Part shown: positions 43,037-51,943 of the stretch, piece after piece
Layout of the letters: each line of letters begins with the position of its first letter
How positions within the stretch are numbered: position 1 is the stretch's first letter
Assembly: GCA_039810085.1 (NCBI GenBank)
Contig: JBDHWG010000003.1
Coordinates: 186,001 to 250,000, forward strand
From: JBDHWG01 sp039810085
GTDB taxonomy: Bacteria; Chloroflexota; Anaerolineae; Epilineales; JAHCIE01
Reading direction: 5' to 3'
DNA: 64,000 nucleotides
The notes under the pieces: model-generated
The model's database searches: none
Told to the model about the DNA's origin: nothing
What the model saw: the letters and a program-made list of their open reading frames with translations, nothing else
Program-made: the position numbers and the translations under genes

Positions 43037-44212
43037 ATGAAGAACTTCTGGGGCTTCCTGCTACTTCTCTTCCTGATCGCCATCATCCTGCGCATCGATT
43101 TATTCTTCTACATCTTTTACCTCTTTGCCGTGATGGCCGTCGTCACCCATTGGTGGACGCGGCGGTCCCTTCGTGGCGTCACGGTGCAAAGACTATACCA
43201 GGACCGCGCCTTTCTGGGCGAGACGGTGGATGTGACGCTGACGGTGCGCAACAGCGGGCGGCTGCCCGTGCCCTGGCTGCGCGTTCAGGAGGGCGTGCCG
43301 ATTGAGATGGCGACGCCGCCATTCGTGCGGCGGGTCGTCTCCCTCTGGCCCGGCGAGAGCACGACGCTGACGTACGCTCTGGATTGCCGACGGCGCGGCT
43401 ACTACCGCCTCGGCCCGACGAGCCTGGGCGCGGGCGATGTCTTTGGTTTCGGCGAGGATGAGGCGCGCGAGGGTCGAGAGAGCTACCTGACGGTCTACCC
43501 TAAGATCGTGCCCCTGGCGCGGCTTGGCCTGCCGTCGCGCTCGCCGTCCGTCAGCCTGCCGAGCCGCCAGCGCCTGTTCGAGGACCCCTCGCGCGTGCGC
43601 GGCGTCCGTCCCTACCAGCCCGGCGACTCGCCGCGCCGCATCCACTGGACGGCGTCGGCGGCGACCGGCGAGCTGCTGCTCAAGCAGTACGAGCCGGCCA
43701 TCGCCCTCGAAACAATGGTGCTCCTCGACCTGGCCGAGGGTGACTACGCCCTCCACCACCGCTACAATGCTTCCGAGGTCGCCGTGACTGTCGCGGCGTC
43801 GATCCTCAGCCATTTGGCTAGCATCCAGCAAGCCGTCGGGCTGGCGGTCAACGGCTATGACCCGCTGACGGCGACAGCGCCGATGACGCTGCCGCCCGGC
43901 AAGGGCCAGGCGCACCTGATTCAGACGCTGGACATCCTGGCCCGCGTCGAGTTAGGAAAGGCCGAGCCGGTAGTCGGGTGGGCGCGGCGGGAGACAGCGG
44001 GGCTAAGCTGGGGCAGCACTATCGTGCTGGTCATGCCAGCCGAGCCAGAGGAACTGGCCCCGCTGCTGCTCCACCTCCAGCGCGCCGGGTTCAGCGTCGT
44101 CCTCGTGCTGACCCAGGGAACGCCCAGCGGCGCGGCCCAACAACTTGGGATACCTGTCACACAGATTTATTGGGAAACAGACGTCCCGGAACTCGCCCAT
44201 CTGCGAGTATAA
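43037..44212 (+). CDS. DUF58-family membrane protein
   Basis: 391 residues: two N-terminal hydrophobic spans, a beta-rich central part (VDVTLTVRNSGRLPVPWLRVQEGVP) and the DUF58 signature GVRPYQPGDSPRRIHWTASAATGELLLKQYE followed by a VWA-like region (MVLLDLAEGDY). In other genomes it sits between a MoxR AAA ATPase and a transglutaminase or DUF4129 protein and is linked to assembly of envelope complexes. MoxR is absent here. The DUF4129 gene begins nine bases after its stop. Confidence 0.88.
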   Translation: MKNFWGFLLLLFLIAIILRIDLFFYIFYLFAVMAVVTHWWTRRSLRGVTVQRLYQDRAFLGETVDVTLTVRNSGRLPVPWLRVQEGVPIEMATPPFVRRVVSLWPGESTTLTYALDCRRRGYYRLGPTSLGAGDVFGFGEDEAREGRESYLTVYPKIVPLARLGLPSRSPSVSLPSRQRLFEDPSRVRGVRPYQPGDSPRRIHWTASAATGELLLKQYEPAIALETMVLLDLAEGDYALHHRYNASEVAVTVAASILSHLASIQQAVGLAVNGYDPLTATAPMTLPPGKGQAHLIQTLDILARVELGKAEPVVGWARRETAGLSWGSTIVLVMPAEPEELAPLLLHLQRAGFSVVLVLTQGTPSGAAQQLGIPVTQIYWETDVPELAHLRV

Positions 44213-44221
44213 TTTCTGCCA

Positions 44222-45760
44222 ATGCTAGTCACACCGCCACGCGCTTTGCGCATCTTGCGACCTATTCTTGTCGCGCTCATGTTTGCGTGCATCGCGCTGA
44301 GCGTGGCGCAGTTCGTGCGCGCCTTCATCCCTGACTGGAACGCGACGTACATGGTGGTCGGCGTGTTCTTGGTGAGCCTGGAAGCCTTCTACGCGCGGCA
44401 GATGGTGCGGCGGCAGCGGCTATGGGGCCGCGAGTGGTGGACCTTCCGCCTCGCCGAGTGGGTCGTCATCCTGGTGGCGCTGAAGCTCGTCAGCTATGTC
44501 GCCCGCAGCCCGCAGGATTTCCTCGCCGACCTGGCGTCATGGCAGCAAGACCCGCGCAACATCCTCAGCCTGGAATTCATGATCGTCATCGTGCTCGCCT
44601 ACTTCGCCTGGCTTGGCGCGGGCGACGTGGCGCGCAACTTCGAAGAGTTGCAGCAAGCGCCGGAGAGCGGCTACTTCGACCCTTCGCTGAGCCTGGGTGA
44701 GCTACAGCGGCTGTTCTTCAACGGCGGCGTCATCCTCCTCATCCTGACGGGGCTGACGCAGGTGGGCCTGTCGATGGTGCTACAGATGGACCGCCCGCCG
44801 GTTGGTGGCCTCATCCTCAACGTCCTGCTGTATTTCGTCGTCGGGCTGCTGCTGCTCAGCCAGGGCCGCTTCGAGCTGCTGCAAACGCGCTGGCGCTTCA
44901 ACGATATTCCGGTCGCGCGCAACGTGGCCGCGCGATGGGCGCTCCTGGCGGGCGTGACCCTGGTGATCGTCGCCGCAGCCGTGTCACTCTTGCCGACGCG
45001 GTACACCATCGGGCTGCTGACGGTCCTCAACTGGCTGCTCAGCCTCGTACTCTCCATTCTGTTCTTCGCCTGGCTCATCATCAGCTACTACATCTGGGCC
45101 TTTGCAAGCTGGCTGCTGACCTTGCTATTCGGCAGGCCCCAGCCAGCGCCCATATCCCCCGCCCTGCCGGCGCTGCCCGCCGCCCCGCCCATCGTGCAGA
45201 CCGGCGAGAGCGACTGGCTCGCCATGTTTCGCGCGGTCGTCTTCTGGGCTGTGCTGCTGTTCGTCGTCGGCTACGCCCTGGTCCAGTTCACGCGGTCACG
45301 CCGAGAGTGGCTGGAGGGCGCGGCGCAGCGGCCCGGCGTCGGGCGGTGGCTTGCTCTGCTCGCCGCGTGGTGGGCGTGGGTACGCGGGACGACGAAAAGC
45401 GTCGCCAGTGCGGTGCGCGTGCGGATGGCGCGAGCATCTCCCAAGTCGATGCCCGCCCCGCCGCGCTGGCTCCGCCTGGGCGGCTTGTCGCCCCGCGAGC
45501 TCATCGTCTATTTCTACCTGTCCACCGCGCAGCGCGCCGCGCAGCTGGGCGTCGGCCGCCGGCCGAGCCAGACGGCCCGCGAGTACGCCGCGCAGCTCCG
45601 CTCGACCGTCCCCGAAGGCGCGCCGGACGTCGATACCCTAACCACGGCCTTCGAGGCCGCGCGCTACTCAGCCAACACCGTAACGCGCCAGGACACGAGC
45701 CGCCCGCGTCGAAGCTGGGAGCGTCTACGACACCTGCTCCGGTCCCGACGTTCGCACTAA
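44222..45760 (+). CDS. DUF4129 multi-spanning membrane protein
   Basis: 512 residues with about seven hydrophobic spans up to ~residue 360, then a soluble C-terminal DUF4129 segment (RELIVYFYLSTAQRAAQLGVGRRPSQTAREYAAQLRS..DVDTLTTAFEAARYS). It usually follows DUF58, as here, and in longer relatives carries a transglutaminase core which this one lacks. Role in envelope maintenance is inferred only from that association. Confidence 0.85.
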   Translation: MLVTPPRALRILRPILVALMFACIALSVAQFVRAFIPDWNATYMVVGVFLVSLEAFYARQMVRRQRLWGREWWTFRLAEWVVILVALKLVSYVARSPQDFLADLASWQQDPRNILSLEFMIVIVLAYFAWLGAGDVARNFEELQQAPESGYFDPSLSLGELQRLFFNGGVILLILTGLTQVGLSMVLQMDRPPVGGLILNVLLYFVVGLLLLSQGRFELLQTRWRFNDIPVARNVAARWALLAGVTLVIVAAAVSLLPTRYTIGLLTVLNWLLSLVLSILFFAWLIISYYIWAFASWLLTLLFGRPQPAPISPALPALPAAPPIVQTGESDWLAMFRAVVFWAVLLFVVGYALVQFTRSRREWLEGAAQRPGVGRWLALLAAWWAWVRGTTKSVASAVRVRMARASPKSMPAPPRWLRLGGLSPRELIVYFYLSTAQRAAQLGVGRRPSQTAREYAAQLRSTVPEGAPDVDTLTTAFEAARYSANTVTRQDTSRPRRSWERLRHLLRSRRSH

Positions 45761-45956
45761 TTTAGCCTCCATTTCAGGCTTTGTAGGAACGAAACTTGCT
45801 TGTGATTGGGGCACGGAGGGCCATGTTAGGTCGTTTTAGCCCTATGCCCGGAAAGCCGTCGCACCAGGCTTCGTTTCCCCTCAGCCTCAGCCCTCCCGTA
45901 CCCGTCGTGATCCGTACCAACAACCGAGACCCGTGTGGAAGGAGTAAGGAGTTAAG

Positions 45957-46205
45957 ATGGCTTCCCTGCATTTGTTGTCGAAGGTCGGTGACGTTCGAGT
46001 CGATTGGGATCCGGAAGCGGTCAAGATCGGCGACCCCGAGGCCCTGGCCGCCATTGCTGAGGCTGAGCGCATTCTGGCTGAGGCGCGCACGACTGGCGCG
46101 ACGGCGTTCATCGTGAAGGATGGCGAGCCGGCGCGGGTCATGGACGAGTTCGACCCGCAGGCAAACCAGAAAGTCGTCGTCGTCCCACGCATCGTGGGCG
46201 GCTGA
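45957..46205 (+). CDS. Small conserved protein (82 aa) of unknown function
   Basis: MASLHLLSKVGDVRVDWDPE at the start, a helix AIAEAERILAEARTTGATAFIVKDG, and an ending FDPQANQKVVVVPRIVGG. The pattern W-D-P ... A-F-x-V ... F-D-P-x-A ... V-V-P-R-x-x-G-G is one I associate with small hypothetical proteins encoded in pairs with the next gene. ATG follows AAGGAG. No function is known to me. Confidence 0.65.
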   Translation: MASLHLLSKVGDVRVDWDPEAVKIGDPEALAAIAEAERILAEARTTGATAFIVKDGEPARVMDEFDPQANQKVVVVPRIVGG

Positions 46206-46222
46206 GGTAGAGGAACTCCCGT

Positions 46223-46657
46223 ATGCCGGCTGTGCTGATTCCCGTAGTTCTTGTGGCGCTGGTCATCCTGGGCGTCCTGGCGGTTGTGTGCTACGTCCCG
46301 CGACAGCAGCTCGCCAAGCCCTGGAACAAGTTCGTGGATTACGTGGCCGCGCAGTATCGGGCAGAGCAGACGGCGCGTCGTCTGCTGCGTCAGACACTGG
46401 GCACAGACGAGTACAAGCGGCTGGAAGAGCGCGGCTACCTGGAGGTGCCAAGCCCCAGCATGCCAGGCCGCGTGTACCGGATCCCCTACGGTCCGGGCCG
46501 GGTCGCGGTCTACGACAACAACCGCTTTACCATGAGCCTCTGCGTTCAGCCGACCCAGTGGCTACCGAGCGGCGACGTCATGCTCATGCACAAGCTACAT
46601 ATCGAGGCCAACGAGGAGCAGTACCTATCGACGGCGAACCATCTTCGGTTCGCTTGA
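46223..46657 (+). CDS. Membrane-anchored conserved protein (144 aa)
   Basis: One N-terminal span (LIPVVLVALVILGVLAVVCYV), then a soluble part: RRLLRQTLGTDEYKRLEERGYLEVPSPSMPGRVYRIPYGPGRVAVYDNNR..SLCVQP..LPSGDVMLMHKLHIEANEEQYLSTAN. It follows the 82-residue gene by 17 bases, so the two are likely a unit. Function unknown. Confidence 0.7.
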   Translation: MPAVLIPVVLVALVILGVLAVVCYVPRQQLAKPWNKFVDYVAAQYRAEQTARRLLRQTLGTDEYKRLEERGYLEVPSPSMPGRVYRIPYGPGRVAVYDNNRFTMSLCVQPTQWLPSGDVMLMHKLHIEANEEQYLSTANHLRFA

Positions 46658-46668
46658 GACACAACCGC

Positions 46669-46736
46669 CACAGAGCCATAGAGAACACAGTGGAGGTCCT
46701 ATCCCCTCCCTGTGCTCTCCGTGTCTCTGTGGCGCT
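46669..46736. repeat. CACAGAG-type inverted repeat
   Basis: cgccacagagccatagagaacacag faces ctgtgctctccgtgtctctgtggcg around a central tggaggtcctatcccctcc. Similar in layout to the CGCAGAG repeats. Lies between convergent genes. Confidence 0.7.
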
Positions 46737-46743
46737 GCTTCTC

Positions 46744-48471
46744 CTACGTCCGCATGACGACGGGGAGGATCATCGGGCGGCGGCCGGTGCGCGCGTAGAC
46801 AAACTCGCCTAGCGTTCCCTTGATCATCTCCTCGACACCCTCCGGAATGCGGTGGGACTGGCCGCCAAGCGCCTCGACCACGACCTGCCGCGCCTCGTCC
46901 AGCAGCTCTTCCGAATCGGGCCGATACACGAACCCGCGCGACACCAGCTCCGTGTCCACCAGCTCGCCCGTCTCGTCCAACACCGCGATAGCGACCAGGA
47001 AGCCGTCTTTCGCCAGGTGATGCCGGTCGCGCAAGACCACCTGGCCGATGTCCCCGATCCCCAGCCCATCCACGAACACGCTCACCGCCGGCACTTCATC
47101 GATGATCTCGCCGCCATCCTCGCCCAGCGCCAACACTTCGCCGTTCTCCAGGACGAAGATGCGCTCGCGCGGGATGCCCAGCGCCTCGCCTAGCTCGGCG
47201 TGCATCACCAGGTGGCGGTACTCGCCCTGGATGGGCACGAAGTAGCGCGGGTGCGTCAGGCTGATCATCAGCTTCTGCTCCTCCCGCGCGGCGTGGCCGG
47301 AAACGTGCACCAACCCCACGGTCCCGCCGGGCATGGGCGCCGACTGGTAGAAGACCCGCGCGCCCAGGCGGAACAGGTTGTTGATGGTGCGGTAGACCAT
47401 CTCCTCATTGCCCGGAATGGGCGTCGCGGACAGGACCACTGTGTCGCCCGGCTTGATGCGCACCTGGCGGTGCTCGCCGTTGGCGATGCGCGTCAGCGCC
47501 GATGTCGGCTCGCCCTGGGAGCCGGTGCAGACGATGGCGACGCGGTCATCCGGCAGGCGGTCTAGCTCGTCCACGCGCAGAATGCGTCCCTGGGGGACCG
47601 TTAGGTAGCCCAGCTCCCGCGCCATTGCGCTGTTGTCCTGCATGCTCCGCCCCACCACGCCGACCTCGCGCTCGTAGTGGTAGGCGGCGTCGATGATTTG
47701 TTGGACGCGGGAGATGTTGGAGGCGAAGGTCGCCACGATGACCCGGCCTGGCGCTGTGGCGAAGATGCGGTCGAACGTCCCGGTGACCACCTCCTCCGAC
47801 GGCGTGTGGCCGGGTCGGTCGGCGTTGGTGCTGTCGGACAGCAGGGCCAGAACGCCGCGCGCCCCGAACTCGGCCAGCTTCTGCACGTCGGTCGGTCGGC
47901 CGTGGCGTGGGGTGTAGTCGAACTTGTACTCGCCGGTGTGGATGACGAGGCCCGCCGAGGTGGTGATGGCGTAGCCGACGGCGTCCGGTATCGAGTGGCT
48001 GACGGGGAACGCCTCGACGGCGAACGGGCCGAGGGTGACGCGCGAGTCCTGGGCGATGGTGTGCAGGTCGGCGTCGCGCAGCAGCCGATGCTCCTTGAGC
48101 TTGACCTCGATGAGGCCGCGCGTCAACGGCGTCGCGTAGATGGGCACGCGGTACGCGGGCATCGCCGGCGACTCCGGTGAGTCAGAGCCGTTCGTCGCTC
48201 CCGGCGCGCCTTGCAGATCACGCAGCAGATACGAGATCGCGCCGATGTGGTCCTCGTGGCCGTGGGTCACGAACAGCGCCAGGAAATCGTCGCGGCGCTC
48301 GCGCAGGAACGTGAAATCGGGGATAACGATGTCGATGCCGAGCATGTCGCGCTCGGGGAACATCATGCCGCAGTCGATGGCGATGAGCTTGCCGGCGTAT
48401 TCGATGACCGTCATGTTGCGGCCGATTTCGCCGACACCGCCCAGGGGAATGATATTGATTCGTTCAGGCAT
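46744..48471 (-). CDS. rnj: Ribonuclease J
   Basis: Metallo-beta-lactamase/beta-CASP exo- and endoribonuclease of RNA maturation. 575 residues: LIAIDCGMMFPE, the metal motif THGHEDHIGA, HTGEYKFD, the beta-CASP region (CTGSQGEPTSALTRIANGEH), VHVSGHAAREEQKLM and a C-terminal domain with FVYARTGRRPMILPVVMRT. An insertion in the first lactamase part (GAPGATNGSDSPESPAMPAY) is not usual. ATG 48471 follows GAGG; the longer frame overlaps the upstream gene. Confidence 0.95.
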   Translation of the reverse strand: MPERINIIPLGGVGEIGRNMTVIEYAGKLIAIDCGMMFPERDMLGIDIVIPDFTFLRERRDDFLALFVTHGHEDHIGAISYLLRDLQGAPGATNGSDSPESPAMPAYRVPIYATPLTRGLIEVKLKEHRLLRDADLHTIAQDSRVTLGPFAVEAFPVSHSIPDAVGYAITTSAGLVIHTGEYKFDYTPRHGRPTDVQKLAEFGARGVLALLSDSTNADRPGHTPSEEVVTGTFDRIFATAPGRVIVATFASNISRVQQIIDAAYHYEREVGVVGRSMQDNSAMARELGYLTVPQGRILRVDELDRLPDDRVAIVCTGSQGEPTSALTRIANGEHRQVRIKPGDTVVLSATPIPGNEEMVYRTINNLFRLGARVFYQSAPMPGGTVGLVHVSGHAAREEQKLMISLTHPRYFVPIQGEYRHLVMHAELGEALGIPRERIFVLENGEVLALGEDGGEIIDEVPAVSVFVDGLGIGDIGQVVLRDRHHLAKDGFLVAIAVLDETGELVDTELVSRGFVYRPDSEELLDEARQVVVEALGGQSHRIPEGVEEMIKGTLGEFVYARTGRRPMILPVVMRT

Positions 48472-48482
48472 GGAAACCTCAA

Positions 48483-49829
48483 TTATTGTTTGCGCATCAC
48501 GACCGCGCTTTCCCGCAGGTAGGTGCGGCTGCCGCCCCATCGGGCGAGTTGTTGGGCGCTGGTGTTCATCCGCCGCGCCACGTAGATGCCGTCGGTCATT
48601 AGGCCGAGGCGCTGCCCGATGCGCGCCAGCAGCGCATCCGTCGGAATCGGCACGCCGCCGTAAGCCGAGTTGGCGACGACACACACCAGGGTCGCGCCCG
48701 ATTTCAGCACCCGCGCCTGCTCGGCCAGCGCCAGGTACATATCATCGAAGTAGCCTCGGATCATGGCCGGGATGCGCGGGTTCCACAGATTCGCCTGGTC
48801 AATGGCCTCGATGAGCGCCGTCAGCGGCGGATAGTTCAGGTACGCCGTCGGCGCGATGGGCGTGCTGACGTGGGAGCGCAGCGATGAGCCGCGCACCTGG
48901 CGAAACTCGCTGGCGCTCTGCACGAAGTCGAGCAGCCACATCTCCAGCTTGTAGACCTCGGCGTAGTCGAACGAGTTGAGATACGGCGGCGAGTAGACAA
49001 TCATGTCCACACTGTAGTCGGTGACGCCATCGAGCCGCCGCGCGTCGCCCTGGCAAATCCTGGCATCCGCCAGCCGCGCTCGGTCGCGCACGTCGGGCCG
49101 CTGGATACGCAGGTCCTCAACCATGCGCCGCGCCTGGCCAATGAACGCCTCCCGCACCGGCGCCGGCGTTCGATCGCGGCGGACAACCTTCAATCCCTTG
49201 CCGTCCTTGCGCGCCAGGCTCGTGCGCTCCACAATCGCCGCCAGAGCAAGTTGGAAAAAGCACCGCCAGCCGTCATCGTCCAGCGCAGCGATGCGCTCCT
49301 TGAGCAAGAGCAGGTCGGCCAGGGCGTCCGGGGTGTAGAGGCGGTTGAACGAGGACAGGTTCGGCGGATCAATCGCGGGCGTCCCACCCATCGCCGTCAG
49401 GTCGGGGAGGAGCGCGGCGAGGACCTCCGGCTCGAAGGTCGGCCACGCCAGCTTGGTCTGGCCGACAAAGGCGAGGAACGGGTTGTGCTCAATGCCGAGG
49501 GCGTCGATGCCCGCGAACTGGCACGTCAGCGCGGTCGTGCCGGATCCGCTGAACGGGTCAAGCACCAGCGGACCATAGGCCGCCTCGGAGCGGTAGGCGC
49601 GCCGCGCGCCACGCCGAGCAACGTGGTCCGGCCAGGTCGGGTTGGCGAAACGCTGGAACGCCCAGTGTACGATGCCCGGCGCGAACCCTTCTTTGAAGTA
49701 GTACCAGCCGTGGATGGGGTGCTCGAGGTTCGTCCCGAAGTTGACGATGGCTTTGAGCTTGGGGACGTTGTCGTAGTCGTACGGGACCCCCGCGTCGATG
49801 TCGCGGTAGACGGGTTCGAGGGCATTCAT
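48483..49829 (-). CDS. Orphan DNA methyltransferase (N4C/N6A type)
   Basis: 448 residues. Motif I is DPFSGSGTTALTCQFAG (about 90-106) and the catalytic motif IV is YSPPYLNSFDYAEVYKLEMW (about 265). SPPY rather than DPPY is typical of N4-cytosine enzymes. No restriction endonuclease gene is next to it. The true start is ATG 49829 (MNALEPVYRD); the longest frame continues another 300 bases but only because the 177-bp repeat upstream happens to be open. No ribosome-binding site is obvious. It lies twelve bases upstream of RNase J. Confidence 0.85.
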   Translation of the reverse strand: MNALEPVYRDIDAGVPYDYDNVPKLKAIVNFGTNLEHPIHGWYYFKEGFAPGIVHWAFQRFANPTWPDHVARRGARRAYRSEAAYGPLVLDPFSGSGTTALTCQFAGIDALGIEHNPFLAFVGQTKLAWPTFEPEVLAALLPDLTAMGGTPAIDPPNLSSFNRLYTPDALADLLLLKERIAALDDDGWRCFFQLALAAIVERTSLARKDGKGLKVVRRDRTPAPVREAFIGQARRMVEDLRIQRPDVRDRARLADARICQGDARRLDGVTDYSVDMIVYSPPYLNSFDYAEVYKLEMWLLDFVQSASEFRQVRGSSLRSHVSTPIAPTAYLNYPPLTALIEAIDQANLWNPRIPAMIRGYFDDMYLALAEQARVLKSGATLVCVVANSAYGGVPIPTDALLARIGQRLGLMTDGIYVARRMNTSAQQLARWGGSRTYLRESAVVMRKQ

Positions 49830-49843
49830 GGGCAGCAAGAAAG

Positions 49844-50334
49844 GCGACGCCTGGCATTGAAATGCCAGGCTGAGGGTGGGAAGCCCACTGAAGTGGGCTG
49901 GGAAAGTGCGGGTAGCGCAGCCTGCTTTAGTAGGCTTTGTCCTCTCAGCCACCGACTTGAGCCGGTGGCGTCGGCGGGCAATACCGTCGCGGTGCGCATA
50001 GAGCCGCGACGTGTCGGCCGGCGACGCCTGGCATTGAAATGCCAGGCTAAGGGTGGGAAGCCCACTGAAGTGGGCTGGGAAAGTGCGGGTAGCGCAGCCT
50101 GCTTTAGTAGGCTTTGTCCTCTCAGCCACCAACTTGAGCCGGTGGCGTCGGCGGGCAATACCGTCGCGGTGCGCATAGAGCCGCGACGTGTCGGCCGGCG
50201 ACGCCTGGCATTGAAATGCCAGGCTGAGGGTGGGAAGCCCACTTCAGTGGGCTGGGAAAGTGCGGGTAGCGCAGCCTGCTTTAGCAGGCTTTGTCGTATC
50301 AGCCACCGACTTGAGTCGGTGGCGTCGGCGGGCA
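49844..50334. repeat. Three-copy 177-bp tandem repeat with four palindromes per unit
   Basis: Copies start at 49844, 50021 and 50198 (exact 177-bp period); the third is cut at ~137 bp. In each unit four hairpins follow one another (first copy: 49849-49870, 49882-49899, about 49919-49936, 49948-49970). In copy 3 all four are perfect palindromes; in copies 1-2 the third contains a G-T pair and the fourth carries mismatches. No gene is seen in this stretch. Confidence 0.95.
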
Positions 50335-50365
50335 TGAAGGTTGGCAATGTCATTCAGAGACCAAC

Positions 50366-51013
50366 CTAAAACAAGGATAGCTGAGTCGGCGGCGTTTCGT
50401 CCGGCCCCTTGTCGTCCCCCGGCTTCGGCTGCGCCTCTTCCTTTTCCAGCGCCGCGAGGAGGCGCGGAATCTTCGCAAAATCCTCCTCGATCTGCCGCTT
50501 GACCTCCGGGCTGCGCAGGCCCGCCGCCGGGTGGTACATCGTCATCACCACATAGTCACCGCAGCGCCGCGCCCGCCCGTGCACCTGGCTAATCTTGAGG
50601 CCCGCGCCGCAGAACCAGGCCATGCTGAAACGGCCCAGGGTGATGATGACCTTGGGCTGGATGAGGGCGAGTTGCTGCTCCAGCCACGTCTTGCACGCCT
50701 CGATCTCGGCGGGCAGCGGGTCGCGGTTGCCCGGCGGACGCGACTTCACCACATTTGTTATGTAGACATCCTCGCGCTTCAGCCCCGCCAGCCCAAGCAA
50801 CTCGTTGAGCCACTGACCCGACGCGCCGACGAATGGGCGGCCGAGCTGGTCCTCGCGCTGCCCCGGCGCTTCGCCGACCAGCATGATCTGGGCGTCCACC
50901 GGCCCCTCGCCCGGCACGGCCTGCGTGCGCGTGCTGCACAGGTCGCACCGCTCGCAGGTGCGAATCTCAGCGTGAAGCTTCTCCAGGGCCGCGCGACGCT
51001 CGCTCAGTTCCAT
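50366..51013 (-). CDS. udg: Family 4 uracil-DNA glycosylase
   Basis: Removes uracil from DNA. 215 residues: iron-sulfur cysteines at the N-terminus (C20, C23, possibly C26 in TCERCDLC) with later partners, the catalytic block VGEAPGQREDQLGRPFVGASG, NVVKSRPPGNRDP, and the HPAA motif (YHPAAGLRSP). These are signatures of the 4Fe-4S UDGa/family 4 type. ATG 51013 is used; a TTG seven codons earlier is also open. A flexible tail rich in Glu, Lys and Pro ends in QLSLF, a good match for a beta-clamp-binding pentapeptide. Confidence 0.92.
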   Translation of the reverse strand: MELSERRAALEKLHAEIRTCERCDLCSTRTQAVPGEGPVDAQIMLVGEAPGQREDQLGRPFVGASGQWLNELLGLAGLKREDVYITNVVKSRPPGNRDPLPAEIEACKTWLEQQLALIQPKVIITLGRFSMAWFCGAGLKISQVHGRARRCGDYVVMTMYHPAAGLRSPEVKRQIEEDFAKIPRLLAALEKEEAQPKPGDDKGPDETPPTQLSLF

Positions 51014-51152
51014 GAGGATATCCTTGTGAGGCAAAGGTTAGGGGCCAGTCAGGTACTCAGCAAAACTCATGCTAGGGAAACGACGGCTTGCTAACACTGA
51101 TAGTAGCGAAGTGCTGGCCTAAAGTCAACCACCAGAATGCGGCAGGATGTGG

Positions 51153-51158
51153 TATAAT
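51153..51158 (+). promoter_or_regulatory. -10 box upstream of the PaaD-like gene
   Basis: TATAAT about 52 bases before the ATG; no clear -35. Confidence 0.35.
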
Positions 51159-51209
51159 TGGAGTAGGTTTACCTATATGCGCGGGCGTCAGCGCCGCGAG
51201 GAGGCGGCT

Positions 51210-51710
51210 ATGGCAGTCATTCAGGAAGTGGCCGTGACAGAAGAACAGGTCTGGAGCGCCCTCGAGGACGTGAAGGACCCCGAGATCCCGATGGTGTCCG
51301 TGGTCGAGCTAGGCATCGTCCAAAAGATCGAGGTGGAGACGGAGGGGGTGCGCGTGACCATCACGCCGACATTCTCCGGCTGCCCGGCGATGGATGTGAT
51401 GCGCCAGGGGATTGCCGACCGGGTCCGCGCCCTGGACGTCGAGGACGTGGAAGTTATCATTTCCTTGACGCCGCGCTGGACGTCGGACCGCATCGCTGCG
51501 TCGGCACGGGAGCGAATGAAGACTATTGGTCTGGCGCCGCCGGCGAAGCACGGCGGGGAGTTGGACCTGGAGCTATTGCCGCTGGTAAGATGCCCGTACT
51601 GCGGCTCGTCAGACACAGTAATGGAGAACCCGTTCGGGCCTACGCTGTGCCGTGCGCTGCACTACTGCAATTCGTGCCAGCAGCCCTTCGAGCAGTTCAA
51701 GGGCCTGTAA
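51210..51710 (+). CDS. PaaD-like MIP18/DUF59 iron-sulfur protein
   Basis: 166 residues: a DUF59 domain (EEQVWSALEDVKDPEIPMVSVVELGIV..TFSGCPAMDVM, with the reactive C58) followed by a C-terminal zinc-ribbon-like part with C128, C131, C153 and C156 (CPYC..CNSC). This two-part layout is that of PaaD, needed for the phenylacetyl-CoA epoxidase. No paaABCE genes are near, so it may act elsewhere in iron-sulfur or metal loading. ATG 51210 follows GAGGAGG; the longer frame starts before the promoter. Confidence 0.85.
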   Translation: MAVIQEVAVTEEQVWSALEDVKDPEIPMVSVVELGIVQKIEVETEGVRVTITPTFSGCPAMDVMRQGIADRVRALDVEDVEVIISLTPRWTSDRIAASARERMKTIGLAPPAKHGGELDLELLPLVRCPYCGSSDTVMENPFGPTLCRALHYCNSCQQPFEQFKGL

Positions 51711-51735
51711 CCCAGGTCGCGCCATTCCCATATCA

Positions 51736-51809
<74 letters not shown>

Positions 51810-51812
51810 CAC

Positions 51813-51850
51813 CGCGCAGCGATGACACCCGTCTCGCTGCGCGTGTCTTT
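51813..51850 (+). terminator. Terminator after tRNA-Val
   Basis: Perfect 10-bp stem (51813-51822 with 51834-51843) followed by tgtcttt, a short T-rich tail. Confidence 0.65.
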
Positions 51851-51861
51851 AGAGAAATAGT

Positions 51862-51921
51862 AACGCAGAGGCGCAGAGAAAAGAACAAATCCGATCTTCT
51901 CCCTTTGCGTCTTTGCGTTTC
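51862..51921. repeat. CGCAGAG-type inverted repeat
   Basis: aacgcagaggcgcagag on the left, ctttgcgtctttgcgtt on the right. Same family as 38300-38373. Confidence 0.7.
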
Positions 51922-51943
51922 AACCCATTCTTAAAGAGAGGCT

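Noticed and set aside
49830..50132. N-terminal extension of the DNA methyltransferase through the tandem repeat
   Set aside because: The 177-bp repeat length is divisible by three so the frame stays open by chance; the encoded 59-residue repeat has no ribosome site and the domain starts at MNALEP.
49844..50334. CRISPR array
   Set aside because: Units of 177 bp are contiguous with no variable spacers, and no cas genes are present.
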